A DNA stretch of 50,865 bases from Pseudomonadales bacterium (lineage in GTDB: Bacteria > Pseudomonadota > Gammaproteobacteria > Pseudomonadales > Azotimanducaceae). Under the pieces are notes generated by a model. It did no database searches. It was not told the origin of the DNA and saw only the letters and a program-made list of their open reading frames with translations. Every line of letters starts with the position of its first letter. The first letter of the stretch is position 1. The DNA is taken from NCBI GenBank assembly GCA_028280225.1, contig JANQMF010000042.1, positions 1 to 50,865 of the forward strand, in the 5' to 3' direction. Below, one piece after another: positions 17,196 through 24,421 of the stretch. Both the position numbers and the translations under genes were made by a program.

Positions 17196-17492
17196 TCACC
17201 GGGTTGAAAGCACTGGATTCAACCCTGAAAACTCAACAATATTCAGCAGACCCGGTGACAAGTGAGCAAACGAAAGGTTTTTCTGCCGGGCCAGGGCATA
17301 TCTGTGCCAGGCCATCATTACCGCCACGGTCACGCTATTGGCATGGGTCAGTCCACCCAGATCAACAACCAATTCATCATCACCCTGATGGTTGTCCACC
17401 CGGGCATAACCCAGGGCCTTGACCTTTTCGGCATTTTCAAAGGTAATTTCTTCACCCACTACAGTAAAGTTTTTATCGACCTGCACTGACAT
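17196..17492 (-). CDS. mlaB: Phospholipid transport protein MlaB (STAS domain)
   Basis: MlaB is the small cytoplasmic STAS-domain subunit that stabilises the MlaFEDB ABC complex. The 98-residue protein has a lyase-like beta-strand start, the D-L-G-G-L-T-H-A-N-S-V segment corresponding to the STAS D-L-(S/A/G)-x-(L/V) motif with the conserved Ser, and M-M-A-W-H-R-Y-A. It follows mlaC by 58 bp. Identity rests on size, fold motif and position in the operon. Confidence 0.88.
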   Translation of the reverse strand: MSVQVDKNFTVVGEEITFENAEKVKALGYARVDNHQGDDELVVDLGGLTHANSVTVAVMMAWHRYALARQKNLSFAHLSPGLLNIVEFSGLNPVLSTR

Positions 17493-17550
17493 GCGCTCAG
17501 CTTTCCTTCAACTTACTCTTAACCTTTCTTAAAATTCTGGAGAGCCGAGG

Positions 17551-18258
17551 TTAGGTTGTCTCCGTTTCCTGATCAATAAAGTCAGACCAGGCGTCGATGA
17601 CCTTGTCCATATCTCCCTGATGAGCTGGGTCTTTCATTGCTGCGGCAAACTGAGACTTATAGTTGAGCCCTATGTTAACCCCTTCGATCAGAATATTCTG
17701 TACCCGCCACACATCTGACTTGTTTTTACGCATCTTGTAGACAACAACGTAGGTTTTGCCCTGATAGGTGATTTGCTGGGTAACATCCGCCCTGTTTGGC
17801 GAACGGGGTTTCCCCTTGGGGGGCACCACTTCTACCTGGCCGTCACGAAACTCGGTTAAGGCAACCGCATAGGTTCTCACCAGACTCCACTTAAACGATT
17901 CCGCAAAACGTTCTCGTTGTGCGGAATCCGCCACCTTATAATGCACCCCCATGACATTGCGGGCAAAACGCTTAAAGTCAATCAGCGGACGCAACAACGC
18001 TTCTACCTCCACATAGAACCGCTCCGGATCTTCCGCCACATAAGCCTGGCCTGCCTTGATCAGCGCCAACACATCAGTCGTGGCGGACTCTACCGTTGCA
18101 TGCGCCGTCAGCCCGGTCAGCTCAGCACCGGCCGGAGTTGCCTCAGCCGCAAAAGCAGCGTGTGCGTTCAGGAGCAAACCCAACAAGCCTGTTGCCACTA
18201 ACAGGCGCACCTGGTTTAACCAACGATATTTTCTTGCATCATTCATGACAATTACCAT
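17551..18258 (-). CDS. mlaC: Periplasmic phospholipid-binding protein MlaC
   Basis: MlaC shuttles phospholipid between the outer-membrane MlaA complex and the inner-membrane MlaFEDB complex. The protein of about 235 residues has a signal peptide (L-L-V-A-T-G-L-L-G-L-L-L to A-A-F-A-A) and the family pattern P-L-I-D-F-K-R-F-A-R-N-V-M-G, then F-K-W-S-L-V-R-T-Y-A and W-R-V-Q-N-I-L-I-E-G-V-N-I-G-L-N-Y. Two in-frame ATGs (18258 and 18246) compete. The AAGGAA lies too close to the first and rather far from the second, so the start is uncertain by four codons. Confidence 0.94.
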   Translation of the reverse strand: MVIVMNDARKYRWLNQVRLLVATGLLGLLLNAHAAFAAEATPAGAELTGLTAHATVESATTDVLALIKAGQAYVAEDPERFYVEVEALLRPLIDFKRFARNVMGVHYKVADSAQRERFAESFKWSLVRTYAVALTEFRDGQVEVVPPKGKPRSPNRADVTQQITYQGKTYVVVYKMRKNKSDVWRVQNILIEGVNIGLNYKSQFAAAMKDPAHQGDMDKVIDAWSDFIDQETETT

Positions 18259-18309
18259 TTCCTTTAACTGATCGAGCCGGTGCTGCGTTCCGCTACGCCC
18301 CGGATACCG

Positions 18310-18765
18310 CTAATCACCCAGACTAGTCAGAAAGTCTCCAATAAGATTTTCCAGAACAAGCGCACCCTGGGTTTCGGTGATTTCATCACCGGCGCCTAAC
18401 TTTTCGTCGTCGCCGCCGGGCAACAAACCGACATACCGTGCGCCCAGAATCCCTTCAGTGAGGATTTTTGCACCGGTATCCGTGGTTAGACTACCCGGCT
18501 CCCCAAAAATTTCCATGGTAACAATGGCATCCCCCCACTCCATATCCACGGCGATATCCCGCACCCGCCCAATGGTCACTCCCGCCATGCTGACCTTGGC
18601 TCTTGGCCGCAGCCCGGCAATATCATCAAAACGCGCGGTAATGGAATAACTCTGCTCCGACTGCGTCAAGCTGACGCCGCTGACCTGAATGGCAAGTAAT
18701 ACCAGGGCAATGAGACCGGCCAGGACAAAGGCACCCACACTAATTTCAACCGTCCGCATGCGCAT
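18310..18765 (-). CDS. mlaD: Phospholipid transport protein MlaD (MCE domain)
   Basis: MlaD is the membrane-anchored MCE protein that forms a hexameric ring on the MlaFE transporter. The 151-residue protein has one N-terminal span (G-A-F-V-L-A-G-L-I-A-L-V-L-L-A-I), then the MCE domain with I-A-G-L-R-P-R-A-K-V-S-M-A-G-V-T-I-G and L-G-A-R-Y-V-G-L. The ATG at 18765 directly abuts the mlaE stop codon. Confidence 0.96.
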   Translation of the reverse strand: MRMRTVEISVGAFVLAGLIALVLLAIQVSGVSLTQSEQSYSITARFDDIAGLRPRAKVSMAGVTIGRVRDIAVDMEWGDAIVTMEIFGEPGSLTTDTGAKILTEGILGARYVGLLPGGDDEKLGAGDEITETQGALVLENLIGDFLTSLGD

Positions 18766-19542
18766 CTAAAAGTCTCCGTATAGAACAAGGGTTAAGAGAA
18801 AATCTGCTGCCAGGATCAGGACCGAAGAAATGACCACAGTCCGGGTAGTGGCCATGGACATGCCTTCAGCGGTGGGCGGCGAGTCGTAACCCTGAAATAC
18901 CGCAACCCAGGTGACCAGAACCGCAAAAACAACACTTTTGATCATGCCCTTGCCCAGATCCTCCCAAAGTTGCACAACATCCTGCATGCCGGACCAGAAA
19001 CCACCGGGGTCCGCCCCCAGCCAGTCGACAGCCACTAAAGCCCCGCCATAAATTGCCACTATATTAAAAATCAGCGTCAAGATCGGCACGCTGATTATGC
19101 CAGCCCAGATTCGCGGCGCTACAATTCTATGCAGCGGATCAACCCCCATCATCTCCATACTGGACAGCTGTTCCGTGGTTTTCATGAGACCAATTTCGGC
19201 GGTTAAGGCTGACCCTGCCCGTCCGGCGAATAACAAGGCGGTGACCACGGGGCCCAATTCCCGCAATACCACCAGCGCCAAGCCTAATCCCACCGCATCC
19301 TCGGCGCCAAATCTGGCCAGTTGGGTATAAAACTGTAAGGCCAAGACCGCCCCGATGGAAAAAGCGGACAAGACAATGATGATCAGGGATAAAAAGCCAA
19401 CGTTATAGATCTGCCGCCCTACGAGTTTGACATCAGACCAGCGCGGCAAGCCGCGCATGGCGTTCACCCACAGCAGGGCCGCTCGCCCCAGGGCTTCCAG
19501 CCAGGCAAGGAAACGCACACCAAGCGCTCGTACATATCCCAT
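18766..19542 (-). CDS. mlaE: Phospholipid ABC transporter permease MlaE
   Basis: MlaE is the permease of the Mla system. The open frame runs further upstream inside mlaF, but the ATG at 19542 (M-G-Y-V-R-A-L-G) gives 258 residues, the family length, and begins one base after the mlaF stop. The protein shows G-R-Q-I-Y-N-V-G at the first amphipathic helix, hydrophobic spans, and the conserved R-E-L-G-P-V-V-T-A-L-L-F-A-G-R-A-G-S-A segment, followed by E-I-G-L-M-K-T-T-E-Q-L-S. Confidence 0.96.
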   Translation of the reverse strand: MGYVRALGVRFLAWLEALGRAALLWVNAMRGLPRWSDVKLVGRQIYNVGFLSLIIIVLSAFSIGAVLALQFYTQLARFGAEDAVGLGLALVVLRELGPVVTALLFAGRAGSALTAEIGLMKTTEQLSSMEMMGVDPLHRIVAPRIWAGIISVPILTLIFNIVAIYGGALVAVDWLGADPGGFWSGMQDVVQLWEDLGKGMIKSVVFAVLVTWVAVFQGYDSPPTAEGMSMATTRTVVISSVLILAADFLLTLVLYGDF

Positions 19543-19543
19543 A

Positions 19544-20362
19544 CTAAGCTGACCGTCCGGCCTGCTGATCACCCATAATATCGAAGGCGATATCATCTGC
19601 CGGGTAGTGAAAGGGAACAGGGCCATCCGGCAGGCCGTGCATAAATTGTTGCACCCGGGGAGATGGGGAGGCGCGCAGCTCTTCCGGCGTTCCCGCACCA
19701 ATAACCCGGCCATCAGCCAGAATAAATATCTGATCAGCGATGCTTACCGTCTCGTGAATGTCGTGGGATACCAACAGGCTGGTGGTGCCCAACGCCTGAT
19801 TCAGCTGTTTGATCAGGCCCACCAGAACCCCCATGGCAATGGGATCCTGCCCGGTGAAAGGTTCATCGTACATGATCAAATCCGGATCCAGTGATATCGC
19901 ACGTGCCAGGGCAACACGCCGCGCCATGCCGCCGGACAGTTCCGCCGGAGAAAGATCACGCGCACCGCGCAAACCTACTGCATTAAGTTTCATCAACACA
20001 ATATCACGAATTGTTTCTTCACCCAGTTTGGTATGGACCCGCATGGGGAAGGCTACATTCTCAAACACTGACAAATCCGTGAACAGCGCGGAGCTTTGAA
20101 ACAACATGCCAAGATTCCGGCGGAAGGCAAAAAGTTGGTGGCGGTCCATGCGACAGACATCCGTGCCGTTGACAAGCACCCGGCCACGGTCCGGTCGCAA
20201 CTGGCCACCAATGATCCTCAACAACGTTGTTTTGCCGGTACCACTTGGTCCCATAATGGCGGTAATTTTGCCGCGGGGTATCGACAGACTGATGTCATCA
20301 AAAATAGCCCGCTCACCCCGAAAGAAGGTGAGGTGGGAGATTTCAATCAAATTATCACTCAT
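19544..20362 (-). CDS. mlaF: Phospholipid ABC transporter ATP-binding protein MlaF
   Basis: This ATPase powers MlaFEDB. The 272-residue protein has Walker A G-P-S-G-T-G-K-T-T, the Q-loop at F-Q-S-S-A-L-F, the signature L-S-G-G-M-A-R-R-V-A-L-A-R, Walker B L-I-M-Y-D-E-P-F-T-G-Q-D-P and the switch His in L-V-S-H-D-I. A C-terminal extension of about 25 residues (P-D-G-P-V-P-F-H-Y-P) resembles the MlaF tail known to contact its partner subunit. It is the first gene of mlaFEDCB-ibaG-murA, with a promoter candidate about 95 bp upstream. Confidence 0.97.
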   Translation of the reverse strand: MSDNLIEISHLTFFRGERAIFDDISLSIPRGKITAIMGPSGTGKTTLLRIIGGQLRPDRGRVLVNGTDVCRMDRHQLFAFRRNLGMLFQSSALFTDLSVFENVAFPMRVHTKLGEETIRDIVLMKLNAVGLRGARDLSPAELSGGMARRVALARAISLDPDLIMYDEPFTGQDPIAMGVLVGLIKQLNQALGTTSLLVSHDIHETVSIADQIFILADGRVIGAGTPEELRASPSPRVQQFMHGLPDGPVPFHYPADDIAFDIMGDQQAGRSA

Positions 20363-20706
20363 GGCTTGTCTGTGATCCGTCCGGGACTGGCAGGAAGTTG
20401 TTTATGCTTGGCTCCTTGTGAAAAAAAACACAAATTTTAGGCAATCTAACCTTGCAGAGTATAGCATTGAGGCTGAACGAACCCTTAAGACGTATTTCTT
20501 GCCAAATTTAGCGCAAATTCCCGTGGCCACAACCGCATTTTCCGGGCTTGAACTTCCCTGCCACGCTGCAAAACAGCATGACCCGGCGCAAATAGGGCAC
20601 ATCGCTTGAACGATCTTATCCATTTAACCGGTTGGCTCCGGCTACGGTTCCGACTAAAGTTCTATTTATCGAAATCTAATCAAAAAAGATCAGACCAACT
20701 GCACTT
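20363..20706. other. Divergent intergenic region between mlaF and yrbG
   Basis: This 344-bp region should hold promoters for both the minus-strand mla operon and the plus-strand yrbG-kdsC-lpt genes. A TG-extended -10 box for mla is at 20458-20466. On the plus strand no strong -35/-10 pair was found. The 60 bp before yrbG are AT-rich without a clear ribosome site. I see no credible gene; a 73-codon minus-strand frame (20402-20623) overlaps the promoter candidate and has no RBS support. Confidence 0.6.
20458..20466 (-). promoter_or_regulatory. Extended -10 promoter candidate for the mla operon
   Basis: The minus strand reads TGCTATACT, that is TATACT preceded by the TG of an extended -10 element. 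No convincing -35 hexamer is found at 16-18 bp, which is tolerated for extended -10 promoters. The mlaF ATG is about 95 bp downstream. Confidence 0.45.
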
Positions 20707-21669
20707 ATGTGGGTTCCCCTTCTACTGCTAATTCTGGGCTTCATTTCCCTGGTTTGGAGCGCGGATCGTTTTCTGTCAGGCGCTGCCGCGTGTGCAACAA
20801 ATTTGGGCGTATCCAAAATGCTGATTGGTCTGACCGTGGTATCAGTTGGTACTTCCGCGCCGGAGATACTGGTGGCGTTGTTTGCCGCGGTCGACGGCAA
20901 TCCACTCCTGGCCGTGGGGAATGCGCTGGGTTCAAATATTGCCAATATTGGCCTGGTGCTGGGCATCACCGCCCTGGTGGCGCCGCTGCCGTTCTCCATT
21001 CAAGTGCGCCAGGCTGAATTACCCTGGCTACTGGCGGCAACCTTTCTTGCCCTGGCCCTGCTTTTCGACCGATACCTCTCGCTGTTCGACGGGCTGATCC
21101 TGCTGGCCGGACTCAGCGCCATTTTATGGCGCCTGGTGCGATCACAAACCTCTCCCGGCCATGAGCTGTCTCCTTCTTTACAGGAAGAGCTCGACGAGCT
21201 CCCCAACATGACCACCCTCCATGCAGTGGCCTGGCTGGTGATTGGCTTGCTCATCCTGCTGGTCTCGGCACAAGTGCTGGTTTACGCCGCCAGTACCATT
21301 GCACAAAAACTGGGCGTCAGCGACATGATCATTGGTCTGACCATCGTCGCCATCGGCACCAGCCTTCCGGAACTTGCGGCAACCATCGGCTCTGCAATCA
21401 AGGGCCACCCGGATATCGCCATTGGTAACGTGGTGGGCTCAAATATCCTGAACATTCTAGCGGTTCTGGCGGTACCAGCCCTGGTTGCCCCTACCGCCAT
21501 AGACTTTGTTGCCTTCTGGCGCGACGGAGGCATGATGTTAGCTTTAACTCTCATGTTAGCCCTGTTCGCCTACGGTATAAATTCACGTGCGGTGATAACC
21601 CGTTTTGAAGGTGCGGTCATGTTAATGGCGTGGATCGGCTATAACCTTCTGCTCATTCAACAAGCTTAG
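20707..21669 (+). CDS. yrbG: Calcium/sodium antiporter YrbG
   Basis: A CaCA-superfamily inner-membrane exchanger. The 320-residue protein consists of about ten membrane spans with the two inverted alpha-repeats characteristic of the family, G-T-S-A-P-E (about residue 55) and G-T-S-L-P-E (about residue 219). Each is paired with a downstream V-G-N-A-L-G-S-N-I-A-N-I or G-N-V-V-G-S-N-I-L-N-I. The E. coli homologue is not essential and its physiological substrate is unsettled. It begins the yrbG-kdsC-lptCAB array. kdsD, normally next, is absent. Confidence 0.93.
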   Translation: MWVPLLLLILGFISLVWSADRFLSGAAACATNLGVSKMLIGLTVVSVGTSAPEILVALFAAVDGNPLLAVGNALGSNIANIGLVLGITALVAPLPFSIQVRQAELPWLLAATFLALALLFDRYLSLFDGLILLAGLSAILWRLVRSQTSPGHELSPSLQEELDELPNMTTLHAVAWLVIGLLILLVSAQVLVYAASTIAQKLGVSDMIIGLTIVAIGTSLPELAATIGSAIKGHPDIAIGNVVGSNILNILAVLAVPALVAPTAIDFVAFWRDGGMMLALTLMLALFAYGINSRAVITRFEGAVMLMAWIGYNLLLIQQA

Positions 21670-21682
21670 CGACACAGCAACT

Positions 21683-22192
21683 ATGGACAAACACCTTGAA
21701 GCTCTGGCAGCAGCGGTGAAGGGGATTATCCTGGATGTTGATGGGGTCTTAACCGACGGCCACATCATCTACGCTGACAACGGTACCGAACTTAAGCACT
21801 TTCATGTCCAAGACGGCGCCAGCATCAAACTCATGATGCAGCAAGGGATTGCCATAGCGGTCATCACCGGCAGGCGCTCCACAATGGTGGAACGTCGCTG
21901 TGCGGAACTTGGCATAAAATATTTTAAGCAAGGGGTAGAGGACAAAGCCGCCGCATGGGGGTCCCTGATCAGTGAAGGTTTTCCCGGCGAAAACATTGCC
22001 GCCGTTGGAGATGACTTGCAGGACCTCATCCTGTTTGCCCAGCCCAATATCATATTTAACATCACCGTCAGCAATGCACACCCTGCGGTTAAAGAAAGGG
22101 CTCACTTTATTACTCAACGCGGCGGTGGCGAGGGAGTTTGTGTCGAAATTGCTCAGCTTGTACTGACCGCCCAGAACCGATGGCCGTATTAG
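21683..22192 (+). CDS. kdsC: 3-deoxy-D-manno-octulosonate 8-phosphate phosphatase KdsC
   Basis: KdsC removes phosphate from KDO-8-phosphate to give KDO, the inner-core sugar of LPS. The 169-residue HAD-family protein shows the nucleophile motif L-D-V-D-G-V-L-T-D-G, the second motif I-T-G-R-R-S, K-A-A-A-W and the metal-binding G-D-D-L-Q-D. This is the short, cap-less tetrameric C0 type. It follows yrbG by 13 bp, with no kdsD (arabinose-5-phosphate isomerase) between them. The end overlaps the start chosen for lptC. Confidence 0.96.
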   Translation: MDKHLEALAAAVKGIILDVDGVLTDGHIIYADNGTELKHFHVQDGASIKLMMQQGIAIAVITGRRSTMVERRCAELGIKYFKQGVEDKAAAWGSLISEGFPGENIAAVGDDLQDLILFAQPNIIFNITVSNAHPAVKERAHFITQRGGGEGVCVEIAQLVLTAQNRWPY

Positions 22193-22824
22193 CACAAGCC
22201 GTGTCAAAACCAATGGCTGCCGTGGCGGTGGTCATTTTGGCGGCTGTGGTGCTGCTGCGCGGCAGTCCTTTTGAACCAACAACCGAAACGCCCCAGGACA
22301 CCATCATAACCACCAACAATCCGGATATAGAGGCGACTGACGTTCAATTCCGTCAACTACACCCCGACGGCAGCCTGCACTACCGCCTGCATGCTGCGCA
22401 TATTACCCAATTTGAAGAAGATCAGATGACCCGCATGAATGCCCCCAAACTGCATCTGACCTCCATTGAGCAACCGCCGTGGGATATTAAGTCCAACCGG
22501 GGTTTTATCGACAAAAAGCTGTCCCCTGAAGGTGTCGAGGAAGACGTTGTTTATCTGCATCAGGATGTTGAAATGGTGCAATTGCACCCCACCAGTGGCC
22601 TGGTGACCCTGCGCTCGGAAACCTTTTATATTTACCCTGATCGCCAATTCGCGGAGACCAATCAAAGTGTTATGATCGACACTGAAGTTGGGCGTACCCG
22701 GGCAGCGGGTATGGTAGCGGATATGAAATCCGGACTGCTTCGTTTATCTTCAAACAGCAAACAAAGAGTGCACACCATTGTCTTGCCAGAGCAATTCAAA
22801 AACACTAAGTCCAACCCCAGTTAG
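22180..22824 (+). CDS. lptC: LPS export protein LptC
   Basis: LptC is the bitopic inner-membrane subunit of the Lpt bridge that accepts LPS from LptB2FG and hands it to LptA. The protein has one N-terminal span (A-A-V-A-V-V-I-L-A-A-V-V-L-L) and a beta-jellyroll periplasmic domain with I-E-A-T-D-V-Q-F-R-Q-L-H-P-D-G-S-L-H-Y-R-L-H-A and L-S-P-E-G-V-E-E-D-V-V-Y-L. The start is uncertain: ATG at 22180 (214 aa, overlapping kdsC by 13 bp), GTG at 22201 (V-S-K-P-M, resembling the E. coli N-terminus) or ATG at 22213. None has a good ribosome site. Confidence 0.9.
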   Translation: MAVLAQAVSKPMAAVAVVILAAVVLLRGSPFEPTTETPQDTIITTNNPDIEATDVQFRQLHPDGSLHYRLHAAHITQFEEDQMTRMNAPKLHLTSIEQPPWDIKSNRGFIDKKLSPEGVEEDVVYLHQDVEMVQLHPTSGLVTLRSETFYIYPDRQFAETNQSVMIDTEVGRTRAAGMVADMKSGLLRLSSNSKQRVHTIVLPEQFKNTKSNPS

Positions 22825-22846
22825 CTGCCTGACGTCTCTAAGGCTC

Positions 22847-23326
22847 ATGTTGTGTGCACTTTATCTGACAACATGCCCCATTGCCTTTGCGCTGACAACA
22901 GATGCGGATCAGCCCATTCACATCGAAGGGGATGATGCGGAAATTGATCAAAACAACGAAACCATTATCTATACCGGCTCGGTGGAGGTGGTGCAGGGGA
23001 CCCTGCGCGTGCGCGGCGATCGCATGGTGGTCAAAATTAACGGTGATCAGGTTGAACGAATTACCACCATGGGCTCACCGGCGCGCTACAAGCAACAGTT
23101 GGAAGACGATCAAGGTGAAGTGAATGCACATGCCGATTCAATCATTTACCACACCGCCCAGGAACGCGTTTACCTCAACGGCGCGGCTTCTTTAGTGCAA
23201 CAGGGAAACCAGCTTGAGGGTGAGTCTATTCGCTACGACATCGTCAACGGCAGGGTCGACGCCAGTACCGCAAACAAGGAAGGTCGTGTGAAAATGGTGC
23301 TGGATCCCGCAGCGGCAAAAAAATAG
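22847..23326 (+). CDS. lptA: LPS transport periplasmic protein LptA
   Basis: LptA polymerises into the beta-jellyroll bridge that carries LPS across the periplasm. From the ATG at 22847 the 159-residue protein has a signal peptide (M-L-C-A-L-Y-L-T-T-C-P-I-A-F-A). The mature domain has D-Q-P-I-H-I-E-G-D-D-A-E-I-D, Y-T-G-S-V-E-V-V-Q-G-T-L and the repeated strand pattern expected of OstA-like domains. An AAGG just upstream supports this start. The frame could begin at a TTG at 22778 inside lptC, but that would put 23 residues before the signal peptide. Confidence 0.93.
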   Translation: MLCALYLTTCPIAFALTTDADQPIHIEGDDAEIDQNNETIIYTGSVEVVQGTLRVRGDRMVVKINGDQVERITTMGSPARYKQQLEDDQGEVNAHADSIIYHTAQERVYLNGAASLVQQGNQLEGESIRYDIVNGRVDASTANKEGRVKMVLDPAAAKK

Positions 23327-23356
23327 CCCATTCCCATCCGCCGATCGACCCCACTG

Positions 23357-24097
23357 ATGCCTACCGCTAACCAACACACCCTGCGCGCCACATCGCTACG
23401 CAAACAATATCGCACTAAACTGGCTGTTGAGGATGTTTCTCTTGCGGTATCCAGCGGCGAAATTGTGGGCCTCTTGGGCCCCAACGGTGCCGGCAAAACA
23501 ACCTGCTTTTATATGGTGGTTGGACTGCTGAGTGCTGATTCCGGCAGCATCTTCATAGACGAAGACGATCTCACCCACCGGCCGGTACACCACCGTGCGC
23601 AAAGCGGTATTGGCTATCTGCCTCAGGAGGCCAGCGTCTTTAGAACCCTGAGCACCGAAGATAATCTGCGGGCTATTCTGGAAATGCGTTCGGATCTGAA
23701 CAAGGCGGCCCAACACAAGGCCATGGAACAGCTGCTGCAGGAGTTTAATCTGCAGCAGGTGCGCTATTCCCTGGGCCAAAGCCTTTCCGGCGGAGAGCGG
23801 CGCCGGCTGGAAATTGCCCGCGCCCTGGCCAGCGAGCCACGATTCATGCTGCTGGACGAGCCTTTTGCCGGTGTGGACCCGATCTCCGTCAACGATATCA
23901 AGAACGAAATAAGAGACCTGAGCACACGTCAAATTGGTGTCCTGATCACCGACCACAACGTCAAAGAAACTCTGGATATTTGCCACCGCGCCTACATTGT
24001 TCACGAAGGCCACATCATTGCTGAAGGCACCCCACAGGCCATTCTGGCCAACGAAACGGTACGCCAGGTCTATCTTGGTGAAGGGTTCACAATTTAG
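23357..24097 (+). CDS. lptB: LPS export ABC transporter ATP-binding protein LptB
   Basis: LptB is the cytoplasmic ATPase of LptB2FG. The 246-residue protein has Walker [10 protein letters not shown], the Q-loop [10 protein letters not shown], the signature [13 protein letters not shown], Walker [14 protein letters not shown] and the switch histidine I-T-D-H-N-V. The C-terminal V-R-x-V-Y-L-G motif is typical of LptB. It lies between lptA and rpoN, as in E. coli. Confidence 0.98.
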   Translation: MPTANQHTLRATSLRKQYRTKLAVEDVSLAVSSGEIVGLLGPNGAGKTTCFYMVVGLLSADSGSIFIDEDDLTHRPVHHRAQSGIGYLPQEASVFRTLSTEDNLRAILEMRSDLNKAAQHKAMEQLLQEFNLQQVRYSLGQSLSGGERRRLEIARALASEPRFMLLDEPFAGVDPISVNDIKNEIRDLSTRQIGVLITDHNVKETLDICHRAYIVHEGHIIAEGTPQAILANETVRQVYLGEGFTI

Positions 24098-24421
24098 CGG
24101 AAAACTGCACTATTTTGGCGCACGCTCAGCCCTTCTGCGCACCGGCTATCCGCGGACTGCCTGGCTCATCCACCTGATCGGCATCCGGGCAAATCATCGC
24201 TGTAAACTGTCTCAAATTTCGTAAAATCCCCACGCAAGGCCCTCAAGGCATGGTAAATTTAGCCCTTGTGCAAACCATGGGAAAACGAACTCCGAAGCCT
24301 CGCAGACATTGCTGCTTAGCCATTAAGACCTGGTATTGATACCTTCCTAGGCATCCTTAGGCATTTTTAAGTCTTAACCTGAACCGTACCGCGCTGAAGT
24401 AAACCGAGCTGAAATAAACCA
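24098..24421. other. Intergenic region between lptB and rpoN
   Basis: This 324-bp stretch has no credible gene. It contains a TG-extended -10-like box, TGGTAAATT (about 24250), and TGTAAA/TAAAAT elements near 24200, neither strong. It also has a short direct repeat (CCTAGGCAT then CCTTAGGCAT). Immediately before rpoN are two 15-bp tandem units, CCGCGCTGAAGTAAA (24389-24403) and CCGAGCTGAAATAAA (24404-24418), identical at 13 of 15 positions. No Shine-Dalgarno sequence precedes the rpoN ATG. The long gap suggests rpoN has its own promoter. Confidence 0.5.
24389..24418 (+). repeat. Two-unit 15-bp tandem repeat just before rpoN
   Basis: CCGCGCTGAAGTAAA and CCGAGCTGAAATAAA lie head to tail, ending 3 bp before the rpoN ATG at 24422. 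They occupy the place where a ribosome-binding site would be expected. Neither unit contains a good Shine-Dalgarno match. Confidence 0.6.

Noticed and set aside
18766-19713. 315-residue version of MlaE
   Set aside because: The first 57 residues lie in the mlaF coding region in another frame and do not match the family. The ATG one base after the mlaF stop gives the normal length.
20402-20623. Cys-containing 73-codon minus-strand frame upstream of mlaF
   Set aside because: No ribosome site, no recognisable family, and it overlaps the mla promoter candidate.
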